From Comamonadaceae bacterium (GTDB lineage Bacteria > Pseudomonadota > Gammaproteobacteria > Burkholderiales > Burkholderiaceae_C): 64,000 bases of DNA. This document shows, in pieces, positions 38,041 through 46,268 of this stretch. The notes under the pieces are model-generated. The model did not search any database. It was not told the origin of the DNA and worked only from the letters and a program-made list of their open reading frames with translations. The number at the start of each line of letters is the position of its first letter. Position 1 is the first letter of the stretch. Position numbers and translations under genes: made by a program. The stretch lies in the NCBI GenBank assembly GCA_947450695.1, contig CANFWV010000007.1, positions 1-64,000 of the forward strand, in the 5' to 3' direction.

Positions 38041-38831
38041 CACAGCATTGCCCAACCGCCGTCCACCGGCAAGTCCACACCGGTGATCTGGCGCGACACG
38101 TCACTGGCCAAAAACAAGCAAGCGTTGGCGATGTCGTTGTCGGTTGAAACACGCCGCAGTGCGTAGTCCGCAGCGTGCCGCGTCATGGCTTCATCCAGCG
38201 AAATGCCCAACTTGTCGGCCATGTTGGCGCAGACCTTCTCACGAAAGCGCGGACCATCGACCATGCCGGGCGCCACGCAATTGACATTGATCCCGTACGG
38301 GCCGGCTTCCAGCGCGAAGCTTTTGGTGATGCCGCGCAGACCCCACTTGGAGGCCGAGTAGGCTGTACGACCGGCACGGCCCCGCATCCCAAACGTGCCG
38401 CCCACATTGACGACCTTACCGCTCTTACGCTCGACCATGCCCGGCAAAACAGCGTGCATGGTGTTGAAGCAGCCGGTCATGTTGAGCTCAACGATGTCGG
38501 AAAACTCAGCCGACGTGGTTTCCCAACCCGTCTTGCCGATCGGGCCTGAGCCACCGGCCACGTTGACGAGAATATCAATGCGACCGAAACGCTGAGTCGC
38601 GGCAACGGCGAGTGCCTCAGTCTGTTCAGCGTCGGTCATGTCACAAGGCACCACTAACACGTCGACACCCAGCGCACGGGCTTCGGCCGCAACGGGTTCG
38701 ATGGCCTCGATGTCCCGGCCAGCCAACACCAGCTTAGCGCCCTCTTGCGCGAAGGCCAGCGTCACCGCCCGGCCCATTCCCTTGGCTGGACCGGTGATCA
38801 CAGTCACCTTGTCTTTGAGTTGAAGGTTCAT
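38040..38831 (-). CDS. Short-chain dehydrogenase/reductase
   Basis: A 263-residue classical SDR. The cofactor motif is TGPAKGMG at 13-20, the NAG-like motif is VNVAGG, and the active-site Tyr and Lys are Y158 and K162 (YSASK). The position 13 residues before the tyrosine, normally the catalytic serine, is G145 in VNVGGTFG, with T146 next to it. D40 after the second strand favours NAD over NADP. It probably oxidises or reduces a ring or side-chain alcohol in the operon's pathway; the substrate is unknown. Confidence 0.85.
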   Translation of the reverse strand: MNLQLKDKVTVITGPAKGMGRAVTLAFAQEGAKLVLAGRDIEAIEPVAAEARALGVDVLVVPCDMTDAEQTEALAVAATQRFGRIDILVNVAGGSGPIGKTGWETTSAEFSDIVELNMTGCFNTMHAVLPGMVERKSGKVVNVGGTFGMRGRAGRTAYSASKWGLRGITKSFALEAGPYGINVNCVAPGMVDGPRFREKVCANMADKLGISLDEAMTRHAADYALRRVSTDNDIANACLFLASDVSRQITGVDLPVDGGWAML

Positions 38832-38852
38832 GGCAATAGTCTTTCAATCAAC

Positions 38853-39872
38853 TCAAAGTTTGGAAGGTCGCTCAGCACGCGCTGGCAAAAAGCTACGATT
38901 AAAAACTTCTTCCGGCAGCGGGGTACGGGCCAACTGGTTGGCCTCCACCACGACACCGATAGAGCGTTTCAGGCGCACAGAATCCACATCGCCCAAGCCA
39001 ATCTTGGCGATCTCGGGGTGGCTCATCTCTTCTTTCAGCGTGGCGATCAGGCGTTCTTTTTCAACTTCACGTTTGAGCAGTGGCTCGCGCTTCATCAGCG
39101 AGTCCATGGCCAGTTCTGGCGTGGCCACGGTGTCGACGATGGCACGATTCAGCGCCTTCAAGAAACCCTGCACGGCCTTCGGGTTGTCGCGCACGAAATT
39201 GCGTGAGAAAAGAATCGTGTTCGAGTACAGGTCAAGACCGAAATCACCGTAGTTGATGAAGCGCAAATCTTTCGCAGGATCAAGGCCTACCAACTTGGCG
39301 CTGAAGTAAATCGTGTTGATGTAGCCGAACACGCCATCAACCTGGCCGCGAATCAGCATTTGCTCGCGCAGGTTGGGGGCCATGTTGCTAATGGCGATCT
39401 TGCTGGCATCCAGCTTGGCGGCCTTGGCAAATGCCGGGAATAGCTTAAGTGCGCCGTCATTGGCCGGACCGCCGATGGTTTTACCTTCGAAGTCTTTGGG
39501 CGTGCGGATCGGACTGTCCTTTTTAACTGCAATGGTGAAAGGCGGCGTGTTGTACAGCATGTAGACGCCCACAGGTGCCTCAGTCGGCCGCTTAGCGGCG
39601 AAGTCAATCAGCGCATTGATGTCACCAAAACCAGCGTCGTAAGCGCCACTGGCCACCTTGGCGATGGGGGCAGACGAGCCCTCGCCTTGGTCAATTTCAA
39701 CGTCAAGACCTTCTGCTTTGAAATAGCCTTTGTCTTGAGCTACAAAAAACCAGGCTTGTGGCCCTTGGTACTTCCAGTTCAGCACCAACTTGATCTTGGT
39801 CTGCGCAAACGATGCAGCGGGCAAGAGCGCAGCGCACAGGCTGAGCACGGCAATACGGCGATTAAATTTCAT
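38853..39872 (-). CDS. ABC transporter substrate-binding protein 1 (NMT1/TauA-like)
   Basis: A 339-residue periplasmic receptor starting MKFNRRIAVLSLCAALLPAASFA with a clear signal peptide. The mature protein begins TKIKLVLNWKYQGPQAWFFVAQDKGYF, typical of receptors for thiamine-pyrimidine-like and heterocyclic compounds. ATG 39872 is used; the upstream extension overlaps the deaminase-like gene. It is clearly paralogous to the receptor at 41189-42235. One of them must serve the single permease/ATPase pair. Confidence 0.88.
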   Translation of the reverse strand: MKFNRRIAVLSLCAALLPAASFAQTKIKLVLNWKYQGPQAWFFVAQDKGYFKAEGLDVEIDQGEGSSAPIAKVASGAYDAGFGDINALIDFAAKRPTEAPVGVYMLYNTPPFTIAVKKDSPIRTPKDFEGKTIGGPANDGALKLFPAFAKAAKLDASKIAISNMAPNLREQMLIRGQVDGVFGYINTIYFSAKLVGLDPAKDLRFINYGDFGLDLYSNTILFSRNFVRDNPKAVQGFLKALNRAIVDTVATPELAMDSLMKREPLLKREVEKERLIATLKEEMSHPEIAKIGLGDVDSVRLKRSIGVVVEANQLARTPLPEEVFNRSFLPARAERPSKL

Positions 39873-39888
39873 GTGAATTCCTGTGGGG

Positions 39889-41178
39889 TTAGATATTGAT
39901 TGGGGTAATAAATGATTGCGAAGGAAACAACGGAGGGGGAAACTTTGAAGGGGCAACCGGCAACGGCCCCGAAACCTGAGCGCCACTTTTGACAACGGCG
40001 AGCTTGGCGGCCTGCAACAAAACAGCTTCGGGCGCAGAACGGGCATCCAGCACCACCAGATCGGCCGCACAACCGGCTGACAAACCATGGTTTGCGAGGC
40101 GCAACATGCGTGCGGAGTTGGTGGTCATGGTTTGCCACATTTTTTCAAGCCCGGCGTTGTGCAACTGGTGGGTGATTTGCGCCAACAACAACATAGCCTT
40201 GAGCGGATCCGCATCTCCAAATCGAACAAATGGATCGCGCATGTTGTCCGTGCCGCAGGACACGTTGACACCCGCCTCCATCAGCTCTAGCACCCGCGTC
40301 AGTCGCATGCGCGTTGGCAAAACACAAACTTGGACATCAGCTTTTTTAAGCAGATCGATGGTGTTGGCAGCCACGGCATCGTTCACATGCGCCAGCGATG
40401 CGATATGCGAGACAGCCACACGCCCTTGCCAACCCTGCGCCATGGTTTTCTGCGCCACATAAGGCAAGGTGAACGCGTCAGCGCTGTCCCAGTTGTCCAA
40501 GTGATAGTCGATGTCGCAACCGTGCTTTGCCGCCAGCGCAAAGGTTTCGTCAACTTGGCGCTCGGGGTCTGAAGGCCAGAGACGTGCATTGATGTTGCCG
40601 CCGACGATGCGCAGACCGCCTTCAATCGCTTGGGCAACATACGAGCCGGCACCATCTTCAATGGACCCTGCGGTTTCAAACCAACCTTCTTGAGGAAAAG
40701 CGATGACCTGCAAATCGACTAGACCGGCGAGTGCCCGCGCTGCCGCCTGCACCCCTTGAACGCCACGTTGTCCGATGAAACGATCAGCCTCGCAATGGGT
40801 GCGCGCTGTGGTGGTGCCGTGGGCCAGTCCCATTTCAAGTCCACGCCGCGCCCGTCTCGTGACATCTTCAACGGTGAAGTCCGACTTGAGTTGCCTGACC
40901 GTACGAATGGCCGCGTTGAGGTCGACCGCAGCCACAGCATCGGCCGTGCGGTCGCCGGTCAAGGCCTTGTCGAGATGCACATGCGGGTCGACAAACCCGG
41001 GGGAGACCAAGCGGCCCTGTGCATTCCAGACGGCTTGAAGGTCACACGCGGCGTCAAAGTCAGCATCGACACTGACGTCCGTGATGAGACCGGCCGCTAT
41101 CGAGATAGACCACCGGCCTTCCCGGCCAGGCAAGACTGCGTTGCGGATGGCCCAGTTGGTGTTCATGCCAGGGGTCAC
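39889..41178 (-). CDS. Cytosine-deaminase-like amidohydrolase
   Basis: A 429-residue amidohydrolase of the CodA/AtzC type. Metal and substrate residues seen are H66 and H68 (DPHVHLDKA), Q163 (FPQEGW), H226 (HLDN), H258 (VSHIAS) and D311 (GTDNMRDPF). The glutamate of the CodA motif HCDE, a proton shuttle, is replaced by N229. Expected chemistry is hydrolytic removal of an amino or alkylamino group from a nitrogen ring, but the substitution leaves this open. GTG 41178 has AAGG eight bases upstream, overlapping the previous stop; ATG 41166 is the alternative. Confidence 0.85.
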   Translation of the reverse strand: MTPGMNTNWAIRNAVLPGREGRWSISIAAGLITDVSVDADFDAACDLQAVWNAQGRLVSPGFVDPHVHLDKALTGDRTADAVAAVDLNAAIRTVRQLKSDFTVEDVTRRARRGLEMGLAHGTTTARTHCEADRFIGQRGVQGVQAAARALAGLVDLQVIAFPQEGWFETAGSIEDGAGSYVAQAIEGGLRIVGGNINARLWPSDPERQVDETFALAAKHGCDIDYHLDNWDSADAFTLPYVAQKTMAQGWQGRVAVSHIASLAHVNDAVAANTIDLLKKADVQVCVLPTRMRLTRVLELMEAGVNVSCGTDNMRDPFVRFGDADPLKAMLLLAQITHQLHNAGLEKMWQTMTTNSARMLRLANHGLSAGCAADLVVLDARSAPEAVLLQAAKLAVVKSGAQVSGPLPVAPSKFPPPLFPSQSFITPINI

Positions 41179-41188
41179 GCTCTGCGCC

Positions 41189-42235
41189 TTAGTAAGCCGA
41201 CTTCACCAAGCGCTCTGCCTTTGGCGGCAAAAAGCTGCGGTCAAACACTTCAGCAGGTGTCGGTGTGCGTGCCAGTTCGTAGCTGTCAACAATCTGCGTG
41301 ATGGCCCGCGACATGCGCACGTCCTTGACATCGCCGAGGCCAATCTCTGCCGCTTCAGGTGTCAGGATGCTACTTTTTAGGACGTAAACAAGCCGGCGCT
41401 TTTCGATGTCTTTGTTGATCAACGGCTCGTTCTTGGCCAAGTTGTCGATGCAAGGATCTGGGTTAGCAGCGCATTCCTTCAAGGCTCGGTTGACGGCACG
41501 GACCATGCCCGCCACCGCCTTTGGTTTTTCTTTCAGCAGCTTAGAAGACACCAAGACCCCATTGCTGTACAGGTCGAGTCCGCTGTCGTTGTAGAACATC
41601 CAGTGGATGTCTTTGTCAGGGTCAACACCCAGCGCCACCAAATTCATGTAACTGGTAGCAGAAAAAACCGCCGAAGCATCGACTTGTCCTCGCAACAGCA
41701 TCTGCTCCTGAAGATTCGGCGCCATGTTGGTCCAGGTCACTTTTTTCTCATCAATGCCGTTCTTTTTAGCCAGGGCGGCGAACACTTTGAAGGCCGCTCC
41801 GCCGGCAGGTGAGCCCAGCGTCTTGCCTTCAACATCTTTGAAAGACTTGATCGAACTGCCGGCCTTGGTGATGAGTGCAAAAGGGGCACGGTTGTAGATC
41901 ATGTAGACCATCACCGGGGCGTCGCCGGGGCGCGTCGAGGCGCCCTGAATGATGGCGTTCATGTCACCCACACCGGCTTGGTAAGTGCCCGACATGACGC
42001 GCGACACAGCCGCCGCAGAACCTTCGCCTTGGTCGATGGTCACGTCCAGGTTTTCGGCCTTGAAGTAGCCCTTGTCCTGAGCCCAGTAAAACCAGGCATG
42101 AACGCCCTGAATTTTCCAGTCCAACGTGAACTTGATCTTGGTTGGCTCTTGCGCGCAAGCAGGCAGCACGCAGGCCAGCGCAACAGCGCCGATGCCGAGA
42201 TGAATGCCGATGGAACGCCAGTTGGGTAATTTCAT
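41189..42235 (-). CDS. ABC transporter substrate-binding protein 2 (NMT1/TauA-like)
   Basis: A 348-residue periplasmic receptor with a signal peptide ending near ACVLPACA. The mature start TKIKFTLDWKIQGVHAWFYWAQDKGYF and the segments NMAPNLQEQMLLRGQVD and SGLDLYSN align along the whole length with the receptor at 38853-39872. The identity is roughly half by eye, so this is a duplication followed by divergence. It starts one base after the stop of the RutB-like gene. Confidence 0.88.
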   Translation of the reverse strand: MKLPNWRSIGIHLGIGAVALACVLPACAQEPTKIKFTLDWKIQGVHAWFYWAQDKGYFKAENLDVTIDQGEGSAAAVSRVMSGTYQAGVGDMNAIIQGASTRPGDAPVMVYMIYNRAPFALITKAGSSIKSFKDVEGKTLGSPAGGAAFKVFAALAKKNGIDEKKVTWTNMAPNLQEQMLLRGQVDASAVFSATSYMNLVALGVDPDKDIHWMFYNDSGLDLYSNGVLVSSKLLKEKPKAVAGMVRAVNRALKECAANPDPCIDNLAKNEPLINKDIEKRRLVYVLKSSILTPEAAEIGLGDVKDVRMSRAITQIVDSYELARTPTPAEVFDRSFLPPKAERLVKSAY

Positions 42236-42236
42236 G

Positions 42237-43094
42237 TCACGACTTTCTAAGTGGGGTTGGAGTGCGGGATTGGCTTGGTTTTGGTGGCTTGCTGCTCGCC
42301 TTTAAAGCGGGCAACAATGCAGCGGTCGTGGCGACAAAACCGTGTAATTGCTGAACGATGAAATGGATTGCCTTGCTCACATAAGCCGGTGATGGGGTGC
42401 TGCAGGCATCAGCCAACAGCACGCAGTCGTAACCTAAAAAGCCAGCGTCTTGCAGCGTGGAGAACACGCAGCGGTCGGTATTCACGCCGGCGAACAGCAA
42501 GGTGGTGATACCTTGTTGCCGCAAGATGCTGTCCAGCTCGTTGTCCCAAAAGCCGCTCAGTCGGTGCTTGAAAACAGTGATGTCTGTAGGCTCGGCACTC
42601 AGCTCATCAATCACTTGTGCACCCCACTCGCCCGCGACCACGGACAAGCCACGGTCGTCTGGTGAAGCTTCGGCATAGCCAACGCCGTCCACGCTGCGCT
42701 TGCCTTTGAACTGAACTGTCGGACTGAGGTTGAGCCTGTCTGGCCGCACACCCCAGTTCAGCCAGACCACCGCACCGCCTGCCGCACGCCAAGCAGGCAG
42801 TAGGCCGGCGATGGTGGCGATCGGCTTGCGCATGGGTTTGACGCTGATCCCTTTTTGTCCAAACCAGCCTTTGGGATGGCAGAAATCGTTTTGCATGTCG
42901 ATCACCACCAGCGCGCTGCGAGCGAGGTCAATCTCAATGCGCTGTGGCAACGCATCGAATTGCACCGCAACAGTGCGGCGCGCTAGACGCACCAGACTCA
43001 CGCCTGTATCGCTCAGCGTCCAGGCATTGTGAGGCGTAGGGCCAAACAAAGTGGATTCCAAATTGGTGCGTGAGTGACGGGCAGAAGGTTTCAT
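42237..43094 (-). CDS. RutB-like cysteine hydrolase (isochorismatase superfamily)
   Basis: A 285-residue hydrolase starting at ATG 43094. The catalytic triad is D66 (VVIDMQNDF), K176 (FKHRLSGFWDNELDSIL) and C209 (GVNTDRCVFSTL). The blocks around the Lys and Cys resemble ureidoacrylate amidohydrolase RutB and, more broadly, biuret hydrolase, enzymes that cleave ureido or biuret products after ring opening. It is the first gene of the operon. The N-terminus has about 55 residues before the core domain, and the C-terminus ends in a Pro/Ser-rich tail. Confidence 0.85.
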   Translation of the reverse strand: MKPSARHSRTNLESTLFGPTPHNAWTLSDTGVSLVRLARRTVAVQFDALPQRIEIDLARSALVVIDMQNDFCHPKGWFGQKGISVKPMRKPIATIAGLLPAWRAAGGAVVWLNWGVRPDRLNLSPTVQFKGKRSVDGVGYAEASPDDRGLSVVAGEWGAQVIDELSAEPTDITVFKHRLSGFWDNELDSILRQQGITTLLFAGVNTDRCVFSTLQDAGFLGYDCVLLADACSTPSPAYVSKAIHFIVQQLHGFVATTAALLPALKASSKPPKPSQSRTPTPLRKS

Positions 43095-43105
43095 GCCTAT
43101 AACTA

Positions 43106-43209
43106 CGCATGAGCCATGCCGAGACAGCGGTCTTATATATGCTTTTTTAAGCACCAACTGCTGCCGTAACGGCAACGCTCATGGCATGGGCCGTGGCATG
43201 GCTCGTGCG
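43106..43209. repeat. Inverted repeat flanking the divergent promoter region
   Basis: GAGCCATGCC at 43111-43120 is exactly complementary to GGCATGGCTC at 43195-43204, and the match extends with one mismatch into the outer CGCA/TGCG. A third partial copy (ATGGCATGGG) is at 43181-43190. The arms lie on either side of the T-N11-A box, so they may be additional regulator sites. Confidence 0.6.
43162..43174. promoter_or_regulatory. LysR-type T-N11-A operator
   Basis: TGCCGTAACGGCA is a perfect dyad (TGCCG-TAA-CGGCA) that also fits the T-N11-A box of LysR regulators. Its centre is about 75 bp from both divergent start codons (43094 and 43244), the usual recognition-site position. The AT-rich stretch at 43135-43149 between it and the catabolic operon could hold that operon's -10 region. 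Confidence 0.65.
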
Positions 43210-43243
43210 TTGCTCTGCCAAACCCGCCACAACTTGAACCCCT

Positions 43244-44170
43244 ATGAACCATCTTCGCTTTCTGAAGTACCTTGACGAAGTCGCCCGCACAGGCTCGATC
43301 AGACAGGCCGCCGAACACTTGCACATTGCACCCTCTGCGGTCAACCGCCGTATCCAAGATCTGGAGGAGGAACTTGGCACGCCTCTTTTTGAGCGCCTGC
43401 CACGCGGGGTTCGACTGAACGCCGCAGGCGAGCTGTTTGTGGCCTACATTCGCAGCCGTTCCGCACACCTTGACCAAGTGCGCTCAGAAATTGAAGATTT
43501 ACAAGGGCTGCGCCGCGGCAGTGTCAAACTTGTCGCCAGTCAGGCGTTGGCGCCAGCCTTCTTACCCAAGGTCATCGCCAGCTTCCGCGGCCATCATCCG
43601 CTGGTGGCAGTGCAAGCGCACATCGGGGACCACTTGCAAGCCGTGCAGGCCCTGCGCGACTTTGAAATGGATTTAGCGTTGGTGTTCAATCTCGCACCAG
43701 AACCAGATATTGAGCGCATCGCGGAGTTTGAGCAAAAACTGGTGGCAACCCTGCACCGCGACCACCCTTTGGCGCAACAACCTGAATTGAGAATTCGTGA
43801 CTGCATCGACTACCCACTGGTGCTGCCTGAACAAGACATCGGCGGCAGGCAACTACTCGATCACTATCTGGCGCGCAGCTCCATCAAATTAAGGCCTGTC
43901 GTTGAAAGCAACAGTTTTGAGTTCATGCGAGGTTATCTCTATCACGAACAAGCCATCACGTTTCAGATCGCCATTGGGGCAGTGACAGACGGCGGAGCGC
44001 TGGTTGCGCGAGAAATTTCTGACAGAGGTTTTCCCAAAGGTCAACTGGTGCTGGCCAGTTTGCGCAACCGACAGTTGCCGGTGATAGCGCATGCATTCGT
44101 AGAACACGTGCGCGCAGCCCTGAGGGCCGAAGGCTCGGCAAGCCTCAATCCGGCACGAACTTTAGCCTGA
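43244..44170 (+). CDS. LysR-family regulator of the heterocycle operon
   Basis: A 308-residue LysR regulator. The N-terminal HTH (FLKYLDEVARTGSIRQAAEHLHIAPSAVNRRIQDLEEELGTPLFER) is followed by a periplasmic-binding-like effector domain (GSVKLVASQALAPAFLPKVIASF onward). It is divergent from the ten-gene operon with 149 bp between starts and a T-N11-A box in the middle, so it very probably activates that operon in response to a pathway compound. Its 3' end overlaps the next gene by 26 bp. Confidence 0.9.
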   Translation: MNHLRFLKYLDEVARTGSIRQAAEHLHIAPSAVNRRIQDLEEELGTPLFERLPRGVRLNAAGELFVAYIRSRSAHLDQVRSEIEDLQGLRRGSVKLVASQALAPAFLPKVIASFRGHHPLVAVQAHIGDHLQAVQALRDFEMDLALVFNLAPEPDIERIAEFEQKLVATLHRDHPLAQQPELRIRDCIDYPLVLPEQDIGGRQLLDHYLARSSIKLRPVVESNSFEFMRGYLYHEQAITFQIAIGAVTDGGALVAREISDRGFPKGQLVLASLRNRQLPVIAHAFVEHVRAALRAEGSASLNPARTLA

Positions 44171-44402
44171 ACTTGACCTCATCTTCTGGCAGTTCCAGCG
44201 TGACCAGTTGGCCCATCTTGTTGTCCTTCAGGCGGCAGGCAGCAAACAAACTGAATTTGCCTTTGAGATAGTAGCTCTCCATGTCGATCAGCATGTACGG
44301 ATACGGCACAAAAACTTCGTGTTCAAAAATCAAACGGTGCAGGTTGCGCGGCGACGGGAAGAGTTTGTAGTCGTCGGTGGTGATGCTTTGTGCGGTGGCC
44401 AT
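44145..44402 (-). CDS. Conserved small protein of unknown function
   Basis: An 85-residue protein, MATAQSITTDDYKLFPSPRNLHRLIFEHEVFVPYPYMLIDMESYYL onward, with alternating charged and aromatic residues suggesting a small beta-rich fold. I do not recognise a domain. Coding is supported by a clean ATG, a compact frame and normal codon usage. It converges on the LysR gene with a 26-bp 3' overlap; no operon partner is seen. Confidence 0.6.
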   Translation of the reverse strand: MATAQSITTDDYKLFPSPRNLHRLIFEHEVFVPYPYMLIDMESYYLKGKFSLFAACRLKDNKMGQLVTLELPEDEVKFRLKFVPD

Positions 44403-44541
44403 GCGGGTTGTGATCCGTGAAATCTGTCGTGAAGGTCGGCGCTGAAATGCAGCGCGCTGTAAGCTAGGCGCTTATTTTCGCTCAAGCCCCGATACCGTCT
44501 TTTCTACTTTTAAAAACTAGCGATCCAAGTCGCCCTGCCCC

Positions 44542-45141
44542 ATGAACGAACGCCTCGCCACGCCAGACAAGGAAGCCATCGCCCTGCTTGATCCCTTCAC
44601 CGGTTTGGGCCTGCACCAGATCCAGTTGGTGAGCACTGCCGCACACGCGCAGCAAGCCCTTGAAGCGCTGGCGAGTGCCCGCGTGCTCGGCTTCGACACC
44701 GAATCAAAACCGACTTTCGAGCGCTATGAAGTGTCGGACGGACCGCACATCGTGCAATTGGCCACGGTCGACCAAGGCTATATTTTTCAGTTGACTGACC
44801 CTGGCTGCCGCCAAGCGCTGGCGCAGTTGTTAGAGTCACCGAGTATCACCAAGGCCGGCTTTGGTCTGGGGGATGACCGCCGCCGCATCGTCAGCAAACT
44901 CGGCGTTGACCTGCAAGGGGTGCTCGACCTCAACATGGTTTTCAACCAACGCGGCTACCGCAAAGACATGGGCGTGCGTGGGGCTGTGGCGCTTATGTTC
45001 AACCAGCGTTTTTTGAAGTCGCGCAAAGCCACCACATCGAACTGGTCCAAGCCCGAGTTGTCTTCATCGCAACTGAGCTATGCCGCCAATGACGCCTATG
45101 CGGCGCTACGGGTTTATGTGGCGCTCGGCTTGTGCGATTGA
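44542..45141 (+). CDS. DEDDy 3'-5' exonuclease domain protein (RNase D-like)
   Basis: A 199-residue protein that is almost only the exonuclease domain. Catalytic residues are D52 and E54 (GFDTESKP), D111 or D112 ([10 protein letters not shown]), and Y180 with D184 ([11 protein letters not shown]), which puts it in the DEDDy class with RNase D and WRN. It lacks the HRDC domains of full RNase D, so an RNA- or DNA-trimming role in a partner complex is possible. Its end overlaps the convergent flavoprotein gene by 28 bp. Confidence 0.85.
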   Translation: MNERLATPDKEAIALLDPFTGLGLHQIQLVSTAAHAQQALEALASARVLGFDTESKPTFERYEVSDGPHIVQLATVDQGYIFQLTDPGCRQALAQLLESPSITKAGFGLGDDRRRIVSKLGVDLQGVLDLNMVFNQRGYRKDMGVRGAVALMFNQRFLKSRKATTSNWSKPELSSSQLSYAANDAYAALRVYVALGLCD

Positions 45142-46238
45142 ACGGCGGCCATCGCGGCCACGTAAGCCCCCAGCGCCAGTGCGCTGGTCAGGCCCGGGGA
45201 TTCAATGCCGAACAGGTTGATCAAACCTTGGATGCCGTGCTCAGACTGGCCCTGAATGAGGAAGTCACGCGCAGCTTCTTCTGGGCCTTGAATTTTGGGC
45301 CGAATGCCGGCGTAGCCCGCTGTCAGCGCGCCATCTTGCAGACCCGGCCAGTACTTGCGAACCTCGGCATAAAAAGCCTCGCCACGCGCGGCGTCCACCA
45401 CCAAGTCGTCGGGCGAATTGACCCACTCAACGTCCGGACCGAACTTGGCCTGACCGCCCAAATCAAGCGTCAAGTGAACCCCCAGACCGGCGGCTTCGGG
45501 CACCGGATATATCAAACGCTCAAAGGGTGAGCGACCAGCCAGCGTGAAGTAATTGCCCTTGGCGTAATAGCTGGGCGGCACATGGGCGGCATCCAGGCCG
45601 GTGAAATGCCGTGCCAGCGACTGCGCATACAGGCCAGCCGCATTGATGAGCAGAGAGGTTTGCAATTCGGTACCGTCTTGCGTCACGACGGTGATGAGAT
45701 CGGCACCGCAATTGGCCGAGGCCACCCGCGAATTCAGCGCCACCAAACCGCCCGCGTTTTCCAAGTCACCCTGCAAGGCCAGCATGAAGGCGTGGCTGTC
45801 AACAATGCCGGTGCTGGGCGACAACACGGCCGCGACGCAATCAAGTTGCGGCTCCAGTGCCTGCGCTTCTTCGCGTGTCAGCAACACCAAGTCCAGCACG
45901 CCATTGGAGGCGGCTTTGGCGATGATAGCTTGCAGCTGCGGCACTTGCGCCGTGTGCGTTGCCACGATCAGTTTGCCGCAGCGACTGTGCCCGATGCCGC
46001 GCTCAGCAGCGTAAGCGTAGAGCTGGTTTTTACCGTCCACACACAGACGCGCTTTGAGCGATCCCTGCGGGTAATAGATACCGGCGTGAATCACCTCGCT
46101 GTTGCGCGAACTGGTGCCGGTGCCAATCGCATTCTCAGCTTCAAGCAACCAGACCTCGCGGCCGTGCAAAGCCAGCGCGCGGGCCACAGCCAAGCCGACC
46201 ACACCCGCACCAATCACCACGGCATCGACCTGTTCCAT
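45114..46238 (-). CDS. FAD-dependent oxidoreductase, L-2-hydroxyglutarate oxidase (LhgO)-like
   Basis: A 374-residue flavoprotein of the DAO superfamily. The FAD-binding motif [16 protein letters not shown] is at the N-terminus, followed by [19 protein letters not shown], which is characteristic of the LhgO/L2HGDH group, and the C-terminal [12 protein letters not shown]-like segment ([14 protein letters not shown]). It probably oxidises L-2-hydroxyglutarate or a similar 2-hydroxy acid. ATG 46238 is preferred over the GTG one codon before. It lies 30 bp after the formylglutamate hydrolase and may be cotranscribed with it. Confidence 0.85.
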   Translation of the reverse strand: MEQVDAVVIGAGVVGLAVARALALHGREVWLLEAENAIGTGTSSRNSEVIHAGIYYPQGSLKARLCVDGKNQLYAYAAERGIGHSRCGKLIVATHTAQVPQLQAIIAKAASNGVLDLVLLTREEAQALEPQLDCVAAVLSPSTGIVDSHAFMLALQGDLENAGGLVALNSRVASANCGADLITVVTQDGTELQTSLLINAAGLYAQSLARHFTGLDAAHVPPSYYAKGNYFTLAGRSPFERLIYPVPEAAGLGVHLTLDLGGQAKFGPDVEWVNSPDDLVVDAARGEAFYAEVRKYWPGLQDGALTAGYAGIRPKIQGPEEAARDFLIQGQSEHGIQGLINLFGIESPGLTSALALGAYVAAMAAVQSHKPSAT

Positions 46239-46268
46239 CACTGTCCTTGTTCTACTTGACTGCCACGC

